NCBI GenBank assembly: GCA_902492545.1
Contig: CABULX010000004.1
Span: 1-38,479, forward strand
DNA: 38,479 bases
Direction of reading: 5' to 3'
Origin: an uncultured Collinsella sp.
Lineage (GTDB): Bacteria > Actinomycetota > Coriobacteriia > Coriobacteriales > Coriobacteriaceae
How positions within the stretch are numbered: the stretch's first letter is position 1; every line of letters starts with the position of its first letter. The notes beneath the pieces were generated by a model, which saw only the letters and a list, made by a program, of their open reading frames with translations, was not told the DNA's origin and did no database searches. A program made the position numbers and the translations under genes. This document shows, one piece after another, positions 1 through 8,380 of the stretch.

Positions 1-750
1 GCCGACGGGCTTCATGGCGCCAAAGCGAATGGCGTCCTTGCCGGTGCGCGCAACCTCCTCGGCAGGCTGGCAGGCCTGGAACAGATCGCCGCCCTCAAAG
101 TCCTTGAGCACCACGCGGTCGGCCGTGGTGAGCGCCTCGATAAAGGCCTCGTACTCCTCCTTGTTGAGCGGAGCGTTGAGATAGTCGCCGCTCCCCTGCT
201 CCTCGTAGCGCGACTGCGAGAACAGCACGTCCATATCGAGCGTGGAGGCATCGACGATCGGCGCCGCGGCATCGAAGAACGCAAGGGCGTCGCCACCGAC
301 GAGCTTCATGACCTCTTCGCTCAGCGCCGGTGAACACAGCGGGCCCGCGGCAATGACCACGTGACCCTCGGGAATCTGCGTGACCTCGCCGTGCACGACC
401 TCGATATTGGGACGAGCGGCAACCTCGGCCTCGACAAGCTCGGAAAACTTGACGCGGTCGACCGCCAGGGCACCGCCGGCGGGAACAGCCGCGCGATGGG
501 CGCAATCGAGCAGGACTGAACCCATGCGCTCAAGCTCAGCTTTCAGCAAACCAGCCGCGGAATCCGGACGGGTCGACTTAAACGAATTGGAGCAGACGAG
601 CTCTGCCAGATGATCGGTATGGTGGGCCGGGGAGCTCACCTGGGGGCGCATCTCGCACAGCTTTACGGCAAACCCGCGGTCTGCAAGCTGGATCGCGCAC
701 TCCGAACCCGCCAGACCGCCACCGATAACCGTCACCTGATCGAACTGCAT
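1..750 (-). CDS. trmFO: TrmFO, folate/FAD-dependent tRNA (uracil-5-)-methyltransferase, N-terminal part
   Basis: The protein methylates uracil 54 in the T-loop of tRNAs, using methylenetetrahydrofolate as carbon donor and FADH2 as reductant. The visible 250 codons begin MQFDQVTVIGGGLAGSE, a Rossmann FAD-binding motif (GGGLAGSE), followed by the family signature LVCSNSFKS with its conserved Cys near residue 52. The gene runs off the left edge, so the C-terminal NAD/tRNA-binding part is missing; full-length members have about 440 residues. The ATG at 750 is preceded by AGAAAGG at a reasonable distance. It starts 14 bp after the dprA stop and is probably cotranscribed with it. In many Firmicutes topA sits between dprA and trmFO; it is absent here. 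Confidence 0.93.
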   Translation of the reverse strand, partial: MQFDQVTVIGGGLAGSECAIQLADRGFAVKLCEMRPQVSSPAHHTDHLAELVCSNSFKSTRPDSAAGLLKAELERMGSVLLDCAHRAAVPAGGALAVDRVKFSELVEAEVAARPNIEVVHGEVTQIPEGHVVIAAGPLCSPALSEEVMKLVGGDALAFFDAAAPIVDASTLDMDVLFSQSRYEEQGSGDYLNAPLNKEEYEAFIEALTTADRVVLKDFEGGDLFQACQPAEEVARTGKDAIRFGAMKPVG

Positions 751-764
751 CTGCAAACACCTTT

Positions 765-1700
765 CTAATTGACACGTTTTCCATTGTGACCGAAGGGTGT
801 CTGGGCGTGAAGGGCAAACTTGGAGGGCGCATACCTTCCATCCATCATGCGCTCGATAAGGCCCTCGAGTTCAAGCGAACCCAAGAGTTTGAGTACGCCG
901 ACAGCATCGAGCGAGACGAGCGCCGCAATGTCGTCGACCTTGAGTGGAGAGGCGATGAGCGCATGCATCACGGTCTGCTGCGTTGGATCCAGGTCGGCAA
1001 TGCCGGGAGCATCGGGGCGCGAGTAGCGCAGGGTGCCGTAGATGCGTGAGATAGCCATCTCGATAGATTCCTCGTCGATGATGCAGCAGGCACCGTTCGC
1101 AATGAGGTAATTCGTGCCACGCGACTCGGGCGATAGGATCGACCCCGGCACGGCAAGAAGTTCGCGCCCCAAATCCATAGCAGCCTCGGCTGTGGAAAAC
1201 GTCCCAGAAGGCATACCCGCCTCGGATACAAAGAGGGCTTGCGACAGGGCCGCGATTACGCGATTGCGGCGCGGAAAGGCGAACTTGCGCGGACCCATGC
1301 CCCACGGAGAGATCGACACGACCGCGCCACCCGTATCAAGCGTGCGCGTAATCAGCCCCGCGCTCGAACGCGGGTAGACCACGTCGGCGCCCGTCCCCAG
1401 CACCACAACGTGTTTGCCGCCGGCGTTGACCGCAGCCCAACCCGAGGCCTGGTCACAACCGACCGCACCGCCCGAAACTACCGTCACTCCCGCCTCAACC
1501 GCCACCTTCGCCGCAAGCTCTGCCACGGCAAGACCATACGGCGAGGCCTTTCGCGCACCGATGATGGAGAGCGCGGGCGTCGAAAGCGCCTCGGGGTTGC
1601 CGCGCACATAGAGCGTCTGAGGTACATCAGAAAGCTCCAAAACGGTCTCGGGATACAACGCGTCACCTGGATGCAGCTCGAAGGTCCCCTCAGCCATCAT
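765..1700 (-). CDS. dprA: DprA/Smf, DNA-processing protein
   Basis: DprA binds incoming single-stranded DNA during natural transformation and loads RecA on it; it is also present in many species not known to be competent. The 311-residue product has the Rossmann-like DprA core: SIIGARKASPYG, VVSGGAVGCDQASG, then SPWGMGPRKFAFPRRNRVI and the RGTNYLIANGA segment. The last 70 or so residues look like the DprA winged-helix domain. The ATG at 1700 overlaps the comM stop (ATGA) and has GGAGG 6-8 bp upstream; the second ATG at 1697 is an equally usable start. The coding frame extends further upstream into comM, but only without a ribosome site. It lies in the compact yraN-comM-dprA-trmFO group. Confidence 0.95.
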   Translation of the reverse strand: MMAEGTFELHPGDALYPETVLELSDVPQTLYVRGNPEALSTPALSIIGARKASPYGLAVAELAAKVAVEAGVTVVSGGAVGCDQASGWAAVNAGGKHVVVLGTGADVVYPRSSAGLITRTLDTGGAVVSISPWGMGPRKFAFPRRNRVIAALSQALFVSEAGMPSGTFSTAEAAMDLGRELLAVPGSILSPESRGTNYLIANGACCIIDEESIEMAISRIYGTLRYSRPDAPGIADLDPTQQTVMHALIASPLKVDDIAALVSLDAVGVLKLLGSLELEGLIERMMDGRYAPSKFALHAQTPFGHNGKRVN

Positions 1701-3220
1701 TGGTCCCTCCTTCCCTGGTACATCGCCGCCTCGAGCACGTGGTCCTGCGTCACCTGCTCGCTCTCGGCGACATCTGCGATCGTGCGCGCAATGCGAACAA
1801 GGCGCACGATGCCACGCCCTGTGAGATGCGTGCGCTTCGACAGGCCGAGCACACACTTCTCCGCCGCATCATCGAGCTCAAAGGTCGAAACGACGCCGTC
1901 AATGGACCGTGTCTCGTCATCCTCGGCCTCGGCATCCGCATCGTCCATGCGGGATTCGCGCCAAGCGCGAAAGGCGCGACCGCGCACAACGTAGTCACGT
2001 AACTCGGCCGACGACATGCCCTCCGCACCCTCGATAATCACTTGAGGGTCGGGACGGGTCACATCAATCATCATGTCGATACGGTCGGCCAAAGGACCGC
2101 GCAGTTTAGACCGATAGCGCTCGACCATCGCCGCCGAGCAGCGGCATGGCACCTCACGGTCGCCCAAAAAGCCGCAGGGGCAGGGATTGCTCGCAGCGAG
2201 CAGCTGAAAGCGCGACGGGAAGGTAAAGGCCCCGTCGACGCGTACGATCCTCACATAACCGCGTTCGATGGGCTGACGCAGCGTCTGCAGTACGCCCGTG
2301 GGAAACTCGGCAAGCTCGTCCAAAAATAGCACGCCGCCATGAGCAAGGCTGATCTCACCCGGGTGCACCGGGCGCCCACCGCCGATAAGGCCTGCGGTCG
2401 AAATACTGTGATGGGGACTGCGGAAGGGGCGGTGCCCCGCCAACAAGCCATCAATGTTCTCACCCAAAACCGAATGGATGCACAGTGCCTCCTGCTGATC
2501 CTCAACGGAAAGCTCGGGCAGGATGCCGGTCATACGGCGTGCGAGCATCGTCTTGCCCGATCCCGGAGACCCGATCATGAGCAAGCCGAGTTCTCCTGCC
2601 GCCGCAAGCGCCATGCCGCGTTTAGCGACTTCCTGCCCCAGCACGTCTGCATAGTCGAGCTCGGGCTCAAAGGTCGCCTCGACACCCTCGGAATCCAAGT
2701 AGTGCCGTGCGGCATCGCCCATGCCGTGAGCAAGCTGAGACAGATGGTCGATAAAGCCGCAATCCACGCCCGCGAGTGGCACATGCTGGTCGGACCTGCC
2801 GGCGATAAAAGACAGCCCCATGTCGCGAGCCAATAGCTGAAACGCCACCTCGCCTTTGACAGGAAGCACCGTGCCGTCCAAGCCGAGCTCGCCGGCGATA
2901 AGACAACGATCGAGGTTGTCGCGGGGAATCTGACCATCGGCCGCTAGAACCGCGATGGCGATGGGCAGATCAAAGCCGCTACCGGTCTTGCGAATATCGC
3001 CGGGCGCCAGATTGACCGTAATGCCCGAGCGCGGGATCTCAAAGCCGGCCGAGCGCATCGCACAGCGAATACGACCACGTGACTCCATCACCTCCATACT
3101 CGGAATACCGAGCATCTGAATGCCCGGAACGCCACCGGCAAGCGAGACCTCGACCGTGACGGGAATCGCCTCGACGCCGCGGATGCAGGCCGCGTGAACG
3201 GCAAACGTCTCGAACGCCAT
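1697..3220 (-). CDS. comM: ComM/YifB family Mg-chelatase-like AAA+ ATPase
   Basis: ComM-type hexameric helicases promote branch migration during integration of transformed DNA. The 507-residue protein has the N-terminal ChlI-like/Lon-protease-like fold (SLAGGVPGIQMLGIP, VNLAPGDIRKTGSGFDLPIA), a Walker A motif in IGSPGSGKTMLARR, Walker B in GGVLFLDEL, a Cys-rich NPCPCGFLGD...PCRCS loop and a C-terminal Mg-chelatase helical domain ending RIARTIADVAES. An acidic insert (about DDADAEAEDDE) lies before the C-terminal domain. The ATG at 3220 overlaps the preceding stop by one base (TGATG), so translation is probably coupled. Position between a YraN protein and DprA is a common arrangement, consistent with a role in DNA uptake or recombination. 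Confidence 0.95.
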   Translation of the reverse strand: MAFETFAVHAACIRGVEAIPVTVEVSLAGGVPGIQMLGIPSMEVMESRGRIRCAMRSAGFEIPRSGITVNLAPGDIRKTGSGFDLPIAIAVLAADGQIPRDNLDRCLIAGELGLDGTVLPVKGEVAFQLLARDMGLSFIAGRSDQHVPLAGVDCGFIDHLSQLAHGMGDAARHYLDSEGVEATFEPELDYADVLGQEVAKRGMALAAAGELGLLMIGSPGSGKTMLARRMTGILPELSVEDQQEALCIHSVLGENIDGLLAGHRPFRSPHHSISTAGLIGGGRPVHPGEISLAHGGVLFLDELAEFPTGVLQTLRQPIERGYVRIVRVDGAFTFPSRFQLLAASNPCPCGFLGDREVPCRCSAAMVERYRSKLRGPLADRIDMMIDVTRPDPQVIIEGAEGMSSAELRDYVVRGRAFRAWRESRMDDADAEAEDDETRSIDGVVSTFELDDAAEKCVLGLSKRTHLTGRGIVRLVRIARTIADVAESEQVTQDHVLEAAMYQGRRDQ

Positions 3221-3705
3221 CACGACACCTGCCAATCGAACGCGTTGTACTGATGCTCGATCTCGGCGATATGCCCGCCGCGAATGGTGACACCCACTGC
3301 ATCGAAGCGGATCGCCTTGAGCGGATAGTGCTCCATGAGATAGCAACTTGCGATACGGCGATACCGACGCTGCTTTTGGGCATCCACGGCCTCCTCGGGA
3401 AAGACCCGCGTGGTGCAATCCAGGGCGACGCGCCTGGTCTTGACCTCAGCCATCACCACGACATCGTCAAGCTCATCGAGCAACACCAGGTCGGCCTCGC
3501 CCTCAGTGCAACGATAGCCCTGCTCCAGCAAGGTGTAGCCGCGCTCGTTAAAGTAGTCGATGGTGATCAGCTCGCCCAGCATGCCCAGCTCGCGAGGACT
3601 GAGCCCCTTGATAAACTCGGGCGTCATCGCCCCGCAGTCGAGCTCGCCGTTTTCCCAACGCTCCTTGAGCTGCTGCGTCTTGCTCTTTTTGCTTGCGGCA
3701 CTCAT
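3220..3705 (-). CDS. YraN/UPF0102 family putative endonuclease-like protein
   Basis: This 161-residue protein matches the UPF0102 (YraN) family, which has a restriction-endonuclease-like fold; its biological role is not established. Visible motifs are GELITIDYFNERGYTLLEQGYRC, then EGEADLVLLDE...VVVMAEVKTR, giving the family's E/D/ExK-type residues. Typical members have about 120 residues; here about 40 extra N-terminal residues (a Lys-rich start, then MTPEFIKGLSPRELG) precede the core. The ATG at 3705 has GGAG 6 bp upstream. The stop overlaps the comM start. It lies 189 bp after rnhB and beyond a terminator, so this group probably has its own promoter, although no convincing one is visible. 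Confidence 0.9.
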   Translation of the reverse strand: MSAASKKSKTQQLKERWENGELDCGAMTPEFIKGLSPRELGMLGELITIDYFNERGYTLLEQGYRCTEGEADLVLLDELDDVVVMAEVKTRRVALDCTTRVFPEEAVDAQKQRRYRRIASCYLMEHYPLKAIRFDAVGVTIRGGHIAEIEHQYNAFDWQVS

Positions 3706-3803
3706 GGGGTCTCCTTTCCAGCACACTGCATTGCCCCGATGATGAGGGCACCTTTCATGCGGGTAAGTACCGGAAGCAAACCAAAAGCTGACCAAATGCC
3801 GTC

Positions 3804-3845
3804 AAAAAACGGGCCGTACGCAGCAATGTTGTTGCATACGGCCCG
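3804..3845 (-). terminator. Intrinsic terminator downstream of rnhB
   Basis: A long hairpin (CGGGCCGTA paired with TACGGCCCG, continued inward by GCAGCAA/TTGTTGC with one wobble) is followed on the minus strand by six T residues. It lies 50 bp after the rnhB stop and before the YraN gene. Confidence 0.9.
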
Positions 3846-3894
3846 CTACCAGCAGGTTTATAGAATCCCAAAGGTCCCTGTCTCCACAATTGAC

Positions 3895-4683
3895 CTAGAA
3901 AAGGCGCTCAGTCTGCAGAAAGTTTCCGCAAAAGCTCACGCGGTGCAGCGGACAAAGTCCATGTTTGCGAATGGCCTCGATGTGCTCGGGACTCGCATAG
4001 CCCTTCGACTCGGCCAGATGGTACTCGGGATACTCGGCATCGTACTCGACCATCATCTCGTCACGCGTGACCTTGGCAATGATGGACGCCGCGGCGATGC
4101 AGGCGATTTTGGCATCGCCCTTCACCACATCGCGCTCGTTAGGAACGGCGCCCAGGGGGTTGCCGTCCATGAGGACGCAATCAGGCTCGAGCCCCGTATC
4201 GGCCACCGCACCCGCGACGGCGGTACGGATAGCGCGGGCCATACCCATCTCATCGATATCCGCAGGCGCGATATGGCAAAAACCAATCGCCGTCGCGACC
4301 TCGGCAATCTTCACCGAGAGCAGCTCGCGACGCGCCGGCGTAAGCTTTTTGGAATCGTTGATACCCCAGACGCGCGGCTCCATGGGAAGGCACACGGCAC
4401 ACACCGTCAGGGGACCGGCCACCGATCCGCGACCCACCTCGTCGACACCAACGACCACCCCATCGCCGCCAAGCTCATGCATAAGCTCGTACATGCCATT
4501 GACGCGCTCGCGCTCGGCAAGTTCCTTGGCATGGCGCTTAAGAGCACGCTCGCGAGCCTTGATCACCTGCTGGCGCGGGTCCTCGCGATAATGCTCCACG
4601 AGGGCGGGGATCTCCTCAAACGTTGCGCTCGCCAGCTCTCCGGCAACCTGCGATGCCGAAACCGAGCTCGTCATATTGGCCAT
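3895..4683 (-). CDS. rnhB: Ribonuclease HII
   Basis: RNase HII removes ribonucleotides from RNA/DNA hybrids and nicks at single embedded ribonucleotides. The 262-residue protein has the family signature VVGVDEVGRGSVAGPL with the catalytic Asp-Glu pair, DSKKLTPARR, LMDGNPLG and GDAKIACIAAASIIAKVTRD. About 70 N-terminal residues, rich in charged helical sequence, precede the catalytic core; this extension is common in Firmicute-type RnhB. The ATG at 4683 has AAGGAGG 7 bp upstream, which decides it over the more upstream in-frame ATG. It follows rplS after an intrinsic terminator, so it is either expressed by read-through or from a weak promoter not recognised here. Confidence 0.95.
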   Translation of the reverse strand: MANMTSSVSASQVAGELASATFEEIPALVEHYREDPRQQVIKARERALKRHAKELAERERVNGMYELMHELGGDGVVVGVDEVGRGSVAGPLTVCAVCLPMEPRVWGINDSKKLTPARRELLSVKIAEVATAIGFCHIAPADIDEMGMARAIRTAVAGAVADTGLEPDCVLMDGNPLGAVPNERDVVKGDAKIACIAAASIIAKVTRDEMMVEYDAEYPEYHLAESKGYASPEHIEAIRKHGLCPLHRVSFCGNFLQTERLF

Positions 4684-4712
4684 ACCAGGCCCTCCTTGCA
4701 TGCAAATCAGAT

Positions 4713-4742
4713 AAAAAGAAGGGCCACCCGAAGGTGGCCCTT
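4713..4742 (-). terminator. Intrinsic terminator between rplS and rnhB
   Basis: A 10-bp stem (AAGGGCCACC / GGTGGCCCTT) with a tetraloop is followed on the minus strand by CTTTTTAT. It ends rplS transcription just before the rnhB ribosome site, so rnhB would receive only read-through. Confidence 0.9.
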
Positions 4743-4776
4743 GTGTCCAAACGAGTGGACAGACGCTGCGATCTTC

Positions 4777-5118
4777 TTAGCGCTTCTCGGGGATGCGAGC
4801 AGCCTTGCCCACCTTGTCGCGGAGGTAGTACAGCTTGGCGCGACGGACGCGACCATGACGAACGACCTCGAGCTTGGCGATCTTGGGGCTGTGAAGCGGG
4901 AAGGTACGCTCAACACCGACACCGAAGGACATCTTGCGGACGGTGAAGGTCTCGCGGGCACCGGCGCCGGCCATGCGGATGACGTCGCCCTGGAAGACCT
5001 GGATGCGCTCGCGGTCGCCTTCCTTAATGCGGTAGTGAACCTTGACGTTGTCGGCGACGCGAACCTGAGGAATGTCCTCGCGGATCTGCTGACGCTCGAT
5101 TGCGCGGATGTAATCCAT
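4777..5118 (-). CDS. rplS: 50S ribosomal protein L19
   Basis: L19 lies at the 30S-50S interface and forms an intersubunit bridge. The 113-residue sequence is full length and typical: [53 protein letters not shown], and [19 protein letters not shown]. The ATG at 5118 has AAGGA 7 bp upstream; a TTG two codons earlier is a poorer start. In many bacteria rplS closes the rpsP-rimM-trmD operon. Here it is separated from that operon by about 7 kb and has its own promoter and terminator. Confidence 0.97.
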   Translation of the reverse strand: MDYIRAIERQQIREDIPQVRVADNVKVHYRIKEGDRERIQVFQGDVIRMAGAGARETFTVRKMSFGVGVERTFPLHSPKIAKLEVVRHGRVRRAKLYYLRDKVGKAARIPEKR

Positions 5119-5142
5119 GTGCAATTCCTTACTCTTCTAGAG

Positions 5143-5166
5143 GTGCCGTACCACTCTGGCCGGCAC
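5143..5166 (-). promoter_or_regulatory. Hairpin in the rplS leader
   Basis: The transcribed leader of rplS contains GTGCCG paired with CGGCAC around a 12-nt interior that can add CCA/TGG. It lies between the predicted transcription start and the ribosome site. Leaders regulating L19 are known in other phyla, but I cannot assign this one to a known family. Confidence 0.35.
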
Positions 5167-5187
5167 GTAGTTGAACAAACGTATTCG

Positions 5188-5215
5188 AGTATACACGCGC
5201 GGGTTTCTGCTGCAA
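5188..5215 (-). promoter_or_regulatory. Putative sigma-70-type promoter of rplS
   Basis: On the minus strand TTGCAG (5210-5215) and TATACT (5188-5193, preceded by a TG at the extended -10 position) are separated by 16 bp. The predicted start near 5181 leaves a leader of about 60 nt. Confidence 0.6.
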
Positions 5216-5261
5216 GAACAATTTTTTACGCAGACAAAAAGACAAAACCCGCACATGATAA

Positions 5262-5289
5262 CCGCCCGTCTCACGAATGAGACGGGCGG
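5262..5289 (-). terminator. Putative terminator after ppdK
   Basis: A perfect 12-bp stem (CCGCCCGTCTCA / TGAGACGGGCGG) with a 4-nt loop lies 38 bp after the ppdK stop. The T-tract directly behind it is poor (TTATC), although TTTT and TTTTT runs follow within 30 bp. Confidence 0.6.
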
Positions 5290-5327
5290 CATGAAGGGGG
5301 CTACGCTAGGCGTCTAAACCCAAAACG

Positions 5328-8078
5328 TTAGGCGGAACGCTTGGCCTCGAGCTTGGCCTGAGCGGCAGCCAGGCGTGCGAGGGGCACGCGGTAGGGCGAG
5401 CAGGACACGTAGTCCACGTCGGCCACGTTAAACAGGCCCTTGATGGACTTGGGGTCGCCACCGTGCTCACCGCACACGCCAAAGTGCATGTCGGGGTTGG
5501 TGGCGCGGCCCTTCTCGACGGCCAAGCGCACCAGTTCGAGTACCGCCGTGTCGATGGTCTCGAAGGGATTGTCCTCCAAGATCTTCTTATGCATGTACAG
5601 CGGGATGAACTTAGCCTCGGCGTCGTCACGCGAGAAACCGAAGGTCGTCTGGGTGAGGTCGTTGGTGCCAAAGCAGAAGAAGTCTGCGTAATGGGCGATC
5701 TCGTCGGCGACCATGCAGGCGCGCGGCAGCTCGAGCATCGTGCCCACGGGAATATTGAGCTCGACGCCCTCTTCGTCGGAAACCTCTGCGATCACGCGCT
5801 CGATAACCTCGCGGGTCTGGACATGCTCCGCCGTGATGGAAACGAGCGGAACCATGATCTCGGGGCGCGGGTCGACGCCTTCCTTGATGAGGCGGGCAGC
5901 AGCCGTGGCGACGGCGCGAACCTGCATGAGCGGCAAATCGCTAAAGACGACGGACAGGCGCACACCACGCAGGCCGAGCATCGGGTTGGACTCGACCATG
6001 CCGTCGATACGACGCAGGCGGGCACGCAGGACGGCAAGCTCTTCCTCGCTGGCGCCAGCGGCTTCCTTCTTGGTGATGGCGACCTCAAGCTCGCGAGGAT
6101 TATCCAGGAACTCATGAAGCGGCGGATCGAGCAGGCGAACGACCACATCGCGACCGGACATGGTCTTAAACATCGCCAGGAAGTCCTCGGTCTGAACCTT
6201 GAGCAGGTCGGCCAGGGCCTGCCGCTTCACGGCCTCATCGTCAGACAGGATAAAGCTCTGGATGATGTTCTTGCGATCGCCCAGGAACATGTGCTCGGTG
6301 CGGCACAGGCCAATAGCCTCGGCGCCAAACTCGAGGGCGAGCTCGGCATCCTCGGGATTGTCGGCGTTGACGCGCACATGGTTGGCATGGCCACAGGTCT
6401 CGTCCAGGCGAATCTCGTCGGCCCAGGACAGGATGGTGTCCAGGTCGCCGGTAAGCTCGGCGGAGACCAGGTCGACGGGACCGTCGACGACGATGCCCTG
6501 GGTACCGTCGATGGAGATAACGTCGCCCTCGTGCAGCACGCGGTCGCTGCCCTCGATGCGCACGACCTTCTCGGCGGCGTCGATATGGAAGCGCTCAACG
6601 CCACAGACGCAGGGCGTACCCATGCCGCGGGCGATAACGGCGGCATGGCTTGTCTTGCCACCGTGGCTGGTCAGGATGCCCTCGGCGGCGACCATGCCCT
6701 TCAAGTCATCGGGGTTGGTCTCCCAGCGAACCAAAATGACCTTGCGGCCCTCGGCGGAACGCGTGACGGCGTCGTCGCTCGAGAACACGACCTCGCCCAC
6801 GGCGGCACCGGGGCTGGCATTAAGACCGCTGGCCAGCGCCTCGTACTTCTTGGAGGCGTCAAACTGCGGGTGCAGGAGCTGGTCGAGTTGCGCGGGGTCG
6901 ATGCGGCTCACGGCCTCTTCGCGAGTGATCAGGCCTTCCTCGACCATTTCGATAGCGATGCGCAGGGCGGCGGTGGCGGTGCGCTTGCCCACGCGGGTCT
7001 GGAGCATCCAGAGCTTGCCCTGCTCGATGGTGAACTCGATATCGCACATATCGCGGTAATGATCCTCGAGCGTCAGGAACACGCGCTCGAGCTCCTCACC
7101 TGCGGACTCGAGCCCCGGGGTGGTCTTGAGGTCGGCGATGGGCTCGGTGTTGCGGATACCGGCGACGACGTCCTCGCCCTGGGCATTAACCAAAAAGTCA
7201 CCGTAGAACTCCTTGGTGCCGTCGGCCGGATTACGCGTAAAGGCGACGCCCGTCGCAGAGGTCTCGCCCTTGTTGCCAAAGGCCATGGCCTGCACGTTGA
7301 CGGCGGTGCCGAGGTCGTCGGAAATGCCATGCTGTTTGCGGTAGATGCAGGCACGCTCGTTCATCCAGCTGCCAAAGACGGCCTGGATGGCAAGACGCAG
7401 CTGAAGCTCCGGATCGTGCGGGAAGACGGGCTTGCCGTCAGCGATCTCGAGCTCGGGATACAGGGAGGCATCGACGTTCTCGGAGAAGATCCCCTTGAAG
7501 GTCTCGACGAGCTCCTGCAGATCCTCGGCCGAAAGCTCGGAGTCGACGCGGACACCGGCGACCAGGCGTGCCTGGGTCAGCGCGTTCTCGAACAGGTCGG
7601 CGTCAACACCCATAACGACGTTGGAAAACATCTGGATAAAGCGGCGGTAGCTATCCCAGGCAAAACGCGGGTTCTGCGTCTGCGCGATGAGGCCCTGGAC
7701 GGAATCGTCATTGAGGCCCAAGTTGAGGACCGTGTCCATCATACCGGGCATGGAGAACGGAGCGCCCGAGCGAACCGACACGAGCAGCGGATCGGAGGCG
7801 TCGCCGAGCTTCTTGCCGCAGCGGGCCTCGAGGTCCGCCTCGGCAGCAACGATCTCATCGAGTGCGCCCCCGGGCCACACGTTGCCGGCACCGGAGTACT
7901 CGACGCAAGTCTGGCAGGTAATGGTAAAGCCACCGGGAACCGGCAGGCCGATGCGGCTCATCTCGGCAAGGTTTGCGCCCTTGCCGCCAAGCACGAAGTT
8001 CATGGACTTGTCGCCCTCAGTGACACAGGTGCCCTGGGCGTCGGTTCCAAAACGGAAAACCCTCTTGCAATCGCTCAC
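5328..8078 (-). CDS. ppdK: Pyruvate, phosphate dikinase
   Basis: PPDK interconverts ATP, Pi and pyruvate with AMP, PPi and PEP. In anaerobes it usually serves PPi-linked glycolysis or gluconeogenic PEP supply. The 916-residue protein has the N-terminal nucleotide-binding domain (VLGGKGANLAEMSRIGLPVPGGF), the central phosphohistidine domain with catalytic His in GGKTSHAAVIARGMGTPCVCG, and the C-terminal PEP/pyruvate domain with LCRTEHMF, MVPLVS, FGTNDLTQTTFGFSRDDAE and GVCGEHGGDP (conserved Cys). The Thr beside the catalytic His (TSH) is the site that PpsR-type regulators modify. The GTG at 8078 (VSDCKRVFRFG) has AGGGGA 6 bp upstream; a longer in-frame GTG at 8099 lies before that site. Its regulator ppsR is the next gene upstream, on the same strand. 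Confidence 0.97.
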   Translation of the reverse strand: MSDCKRVFRFGTDAQGTCVTEGDKSMNFVLGGKGANLAEMSRIGLPVPGGFTITCQTCVEYSGAGNVWPGGALDEIVAAEADLEARCGKKLGDASDPLLVSVRSGAPFSMPGMMDTVLNLGLNDDSVQGLIAQTQNPRFAWDSYRRFIQMFSNVVMGVDADLFENALTQARLVAGVRVDSELSAEDLQELVETFKGIFSENVDASLYPELEIADGKPVFPHDPELQLRLAIQAVFGSWMNERACIYRKQHGISDDLGTAVNVQAMAFGNKGETSATGVAFTRNPADGTKEFYGDFLVNAQGEDVVAGIRNTEPIADLKTTPGLESAGEELERVFLTLEDHYRDMCDIEFTIEQGKLWMLQTRVGKRTATAALRIAIEMVEEGLITREEAVSRIDPAQLDQLLHPQFDASKKYEALASGLNASPGAAVGEVVFSSDDAVTRSAEGRKVILVRWETNPDDLKGMVAAEGILTSHGGKTSHAAVIARGMGTPCVCGVERFHIDAAEKVVRIEGSDRVLHEGDVISIDGTQGIVVDGPVDLVSAELTGDLDTILSWADEIRLDETCGHANHVRVNADNPEDAELALEFGAEAIGLCRTEHMFLGDRKNIIQSFILSDDEAVKRQALADLLKVQTEDFLAMFKTMSGRDVVVRLLDPPLHEFLDNPRELEVAITKKEAAGASEEELAVLRARLRRIDGMVESNPMLGLRGVRLSVVFSDLPLMQVRAVATAAARLIKEGVDPRPEIMVPLVSITAEHVQTREVIERVIAEVSDEEGVELNIPVGTMLELPRACMVADEIAHYADFFCFGTNDLTQTTFGFSRDDAEAKFIPLYMHKKILEDNPFETIDTAVLELVRLAVEKGRATNPDMHFGVCGEHGGDPKSIKGLFNVADVDYVSCSPYRVPLARLAAAQAKLEAKRSA

Positions 8079-8153
8079 GATACTTCCCCTTCCATGCACT
8101 TTCGCGCACGACCGTGGTGACGAATCGACCCGCCGGATGCGAGCCGTGAGGGT

Positions 8154-8240
8154 ACTATACGGCGGGCATTGAGCGGGCTTGCGCAGAGGGCGCGGGGGTT
8201 GGTAAACGTGGTAAATATGGCGGTAAACGGTAGGTAAAGG
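8154..8240 (-). promoter_or_regulatory. ppdK upstream region with TATAGT box and four TTTACC repeats
   Basis: On the minus strand a -10-like TATAGT lies at 8154-8159, about 75 bp before the ppdK start, with no recognisable -35. Four TTTACC direct repeats (plus-strand GGTAAA at 8201, 8210, 8222 and 8233) lie upstream at 9-12 bp intervals. A plausible reading is an activator-dependent promoter; no factor can be named. Confidence 0.35.
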
Positions 8241-8335
8241 TGGTTACCTTATGAAGATACCAATGCAGGAAGCTTACAGGTCAAATGCCAGTTTCTTGCT
8301 AAATCGCTTTACCAATATCGTGCATTATTTTTAGC

Positions 8336-8366
8336 TAGTCTTATATAGACGGGCATTTTAGCTACC
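8336..8366 (+). repeat. Diverged REP-like unit between ppsR and ppdK
   Basis: The sequence begins TAGTCTTATATAGACGGG and ends ATTTTAGCTACCC, matching the unit at 16349-16384 (TAGTCAATTTGGGACGGGG ... ATTTTAGCTACCC) with a few substitutions and a short deletion. Confidence 0.6.
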
Positions 8367-8368
8367 CC

Positions 8369-8380
8369 AATGAGCTAGCT
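8369..8380 (-). repeat. Partial REP-like head overlapping the ppsR stop
   Basis: On the minus strand AGCTAGCTCATTG matches the head of the unit at 17465-17493 (GTAGCTCATTTG). Its first TAG is the stop codon of ppsR. It faces the diverged unit at 8336-8366. Confidence 0.45.

Noticed and set aside
8078..8095. A six-codon ORF starting at the ATG at 8095, ending across the ppdK start
   Set aside because: Too short to support as a leader peptide; it has no ribosome site and no regulatory hairpin with it.
5463..8120. An open frame of 885 codons on the plus strand opposite ppdK, and similar long antisense frames opposite other genes
   Set aside because: They arise from the high-GC third-position pattern of the real genes, have no ribosome sites, and encode low-complexity, unrecognisable sequence.
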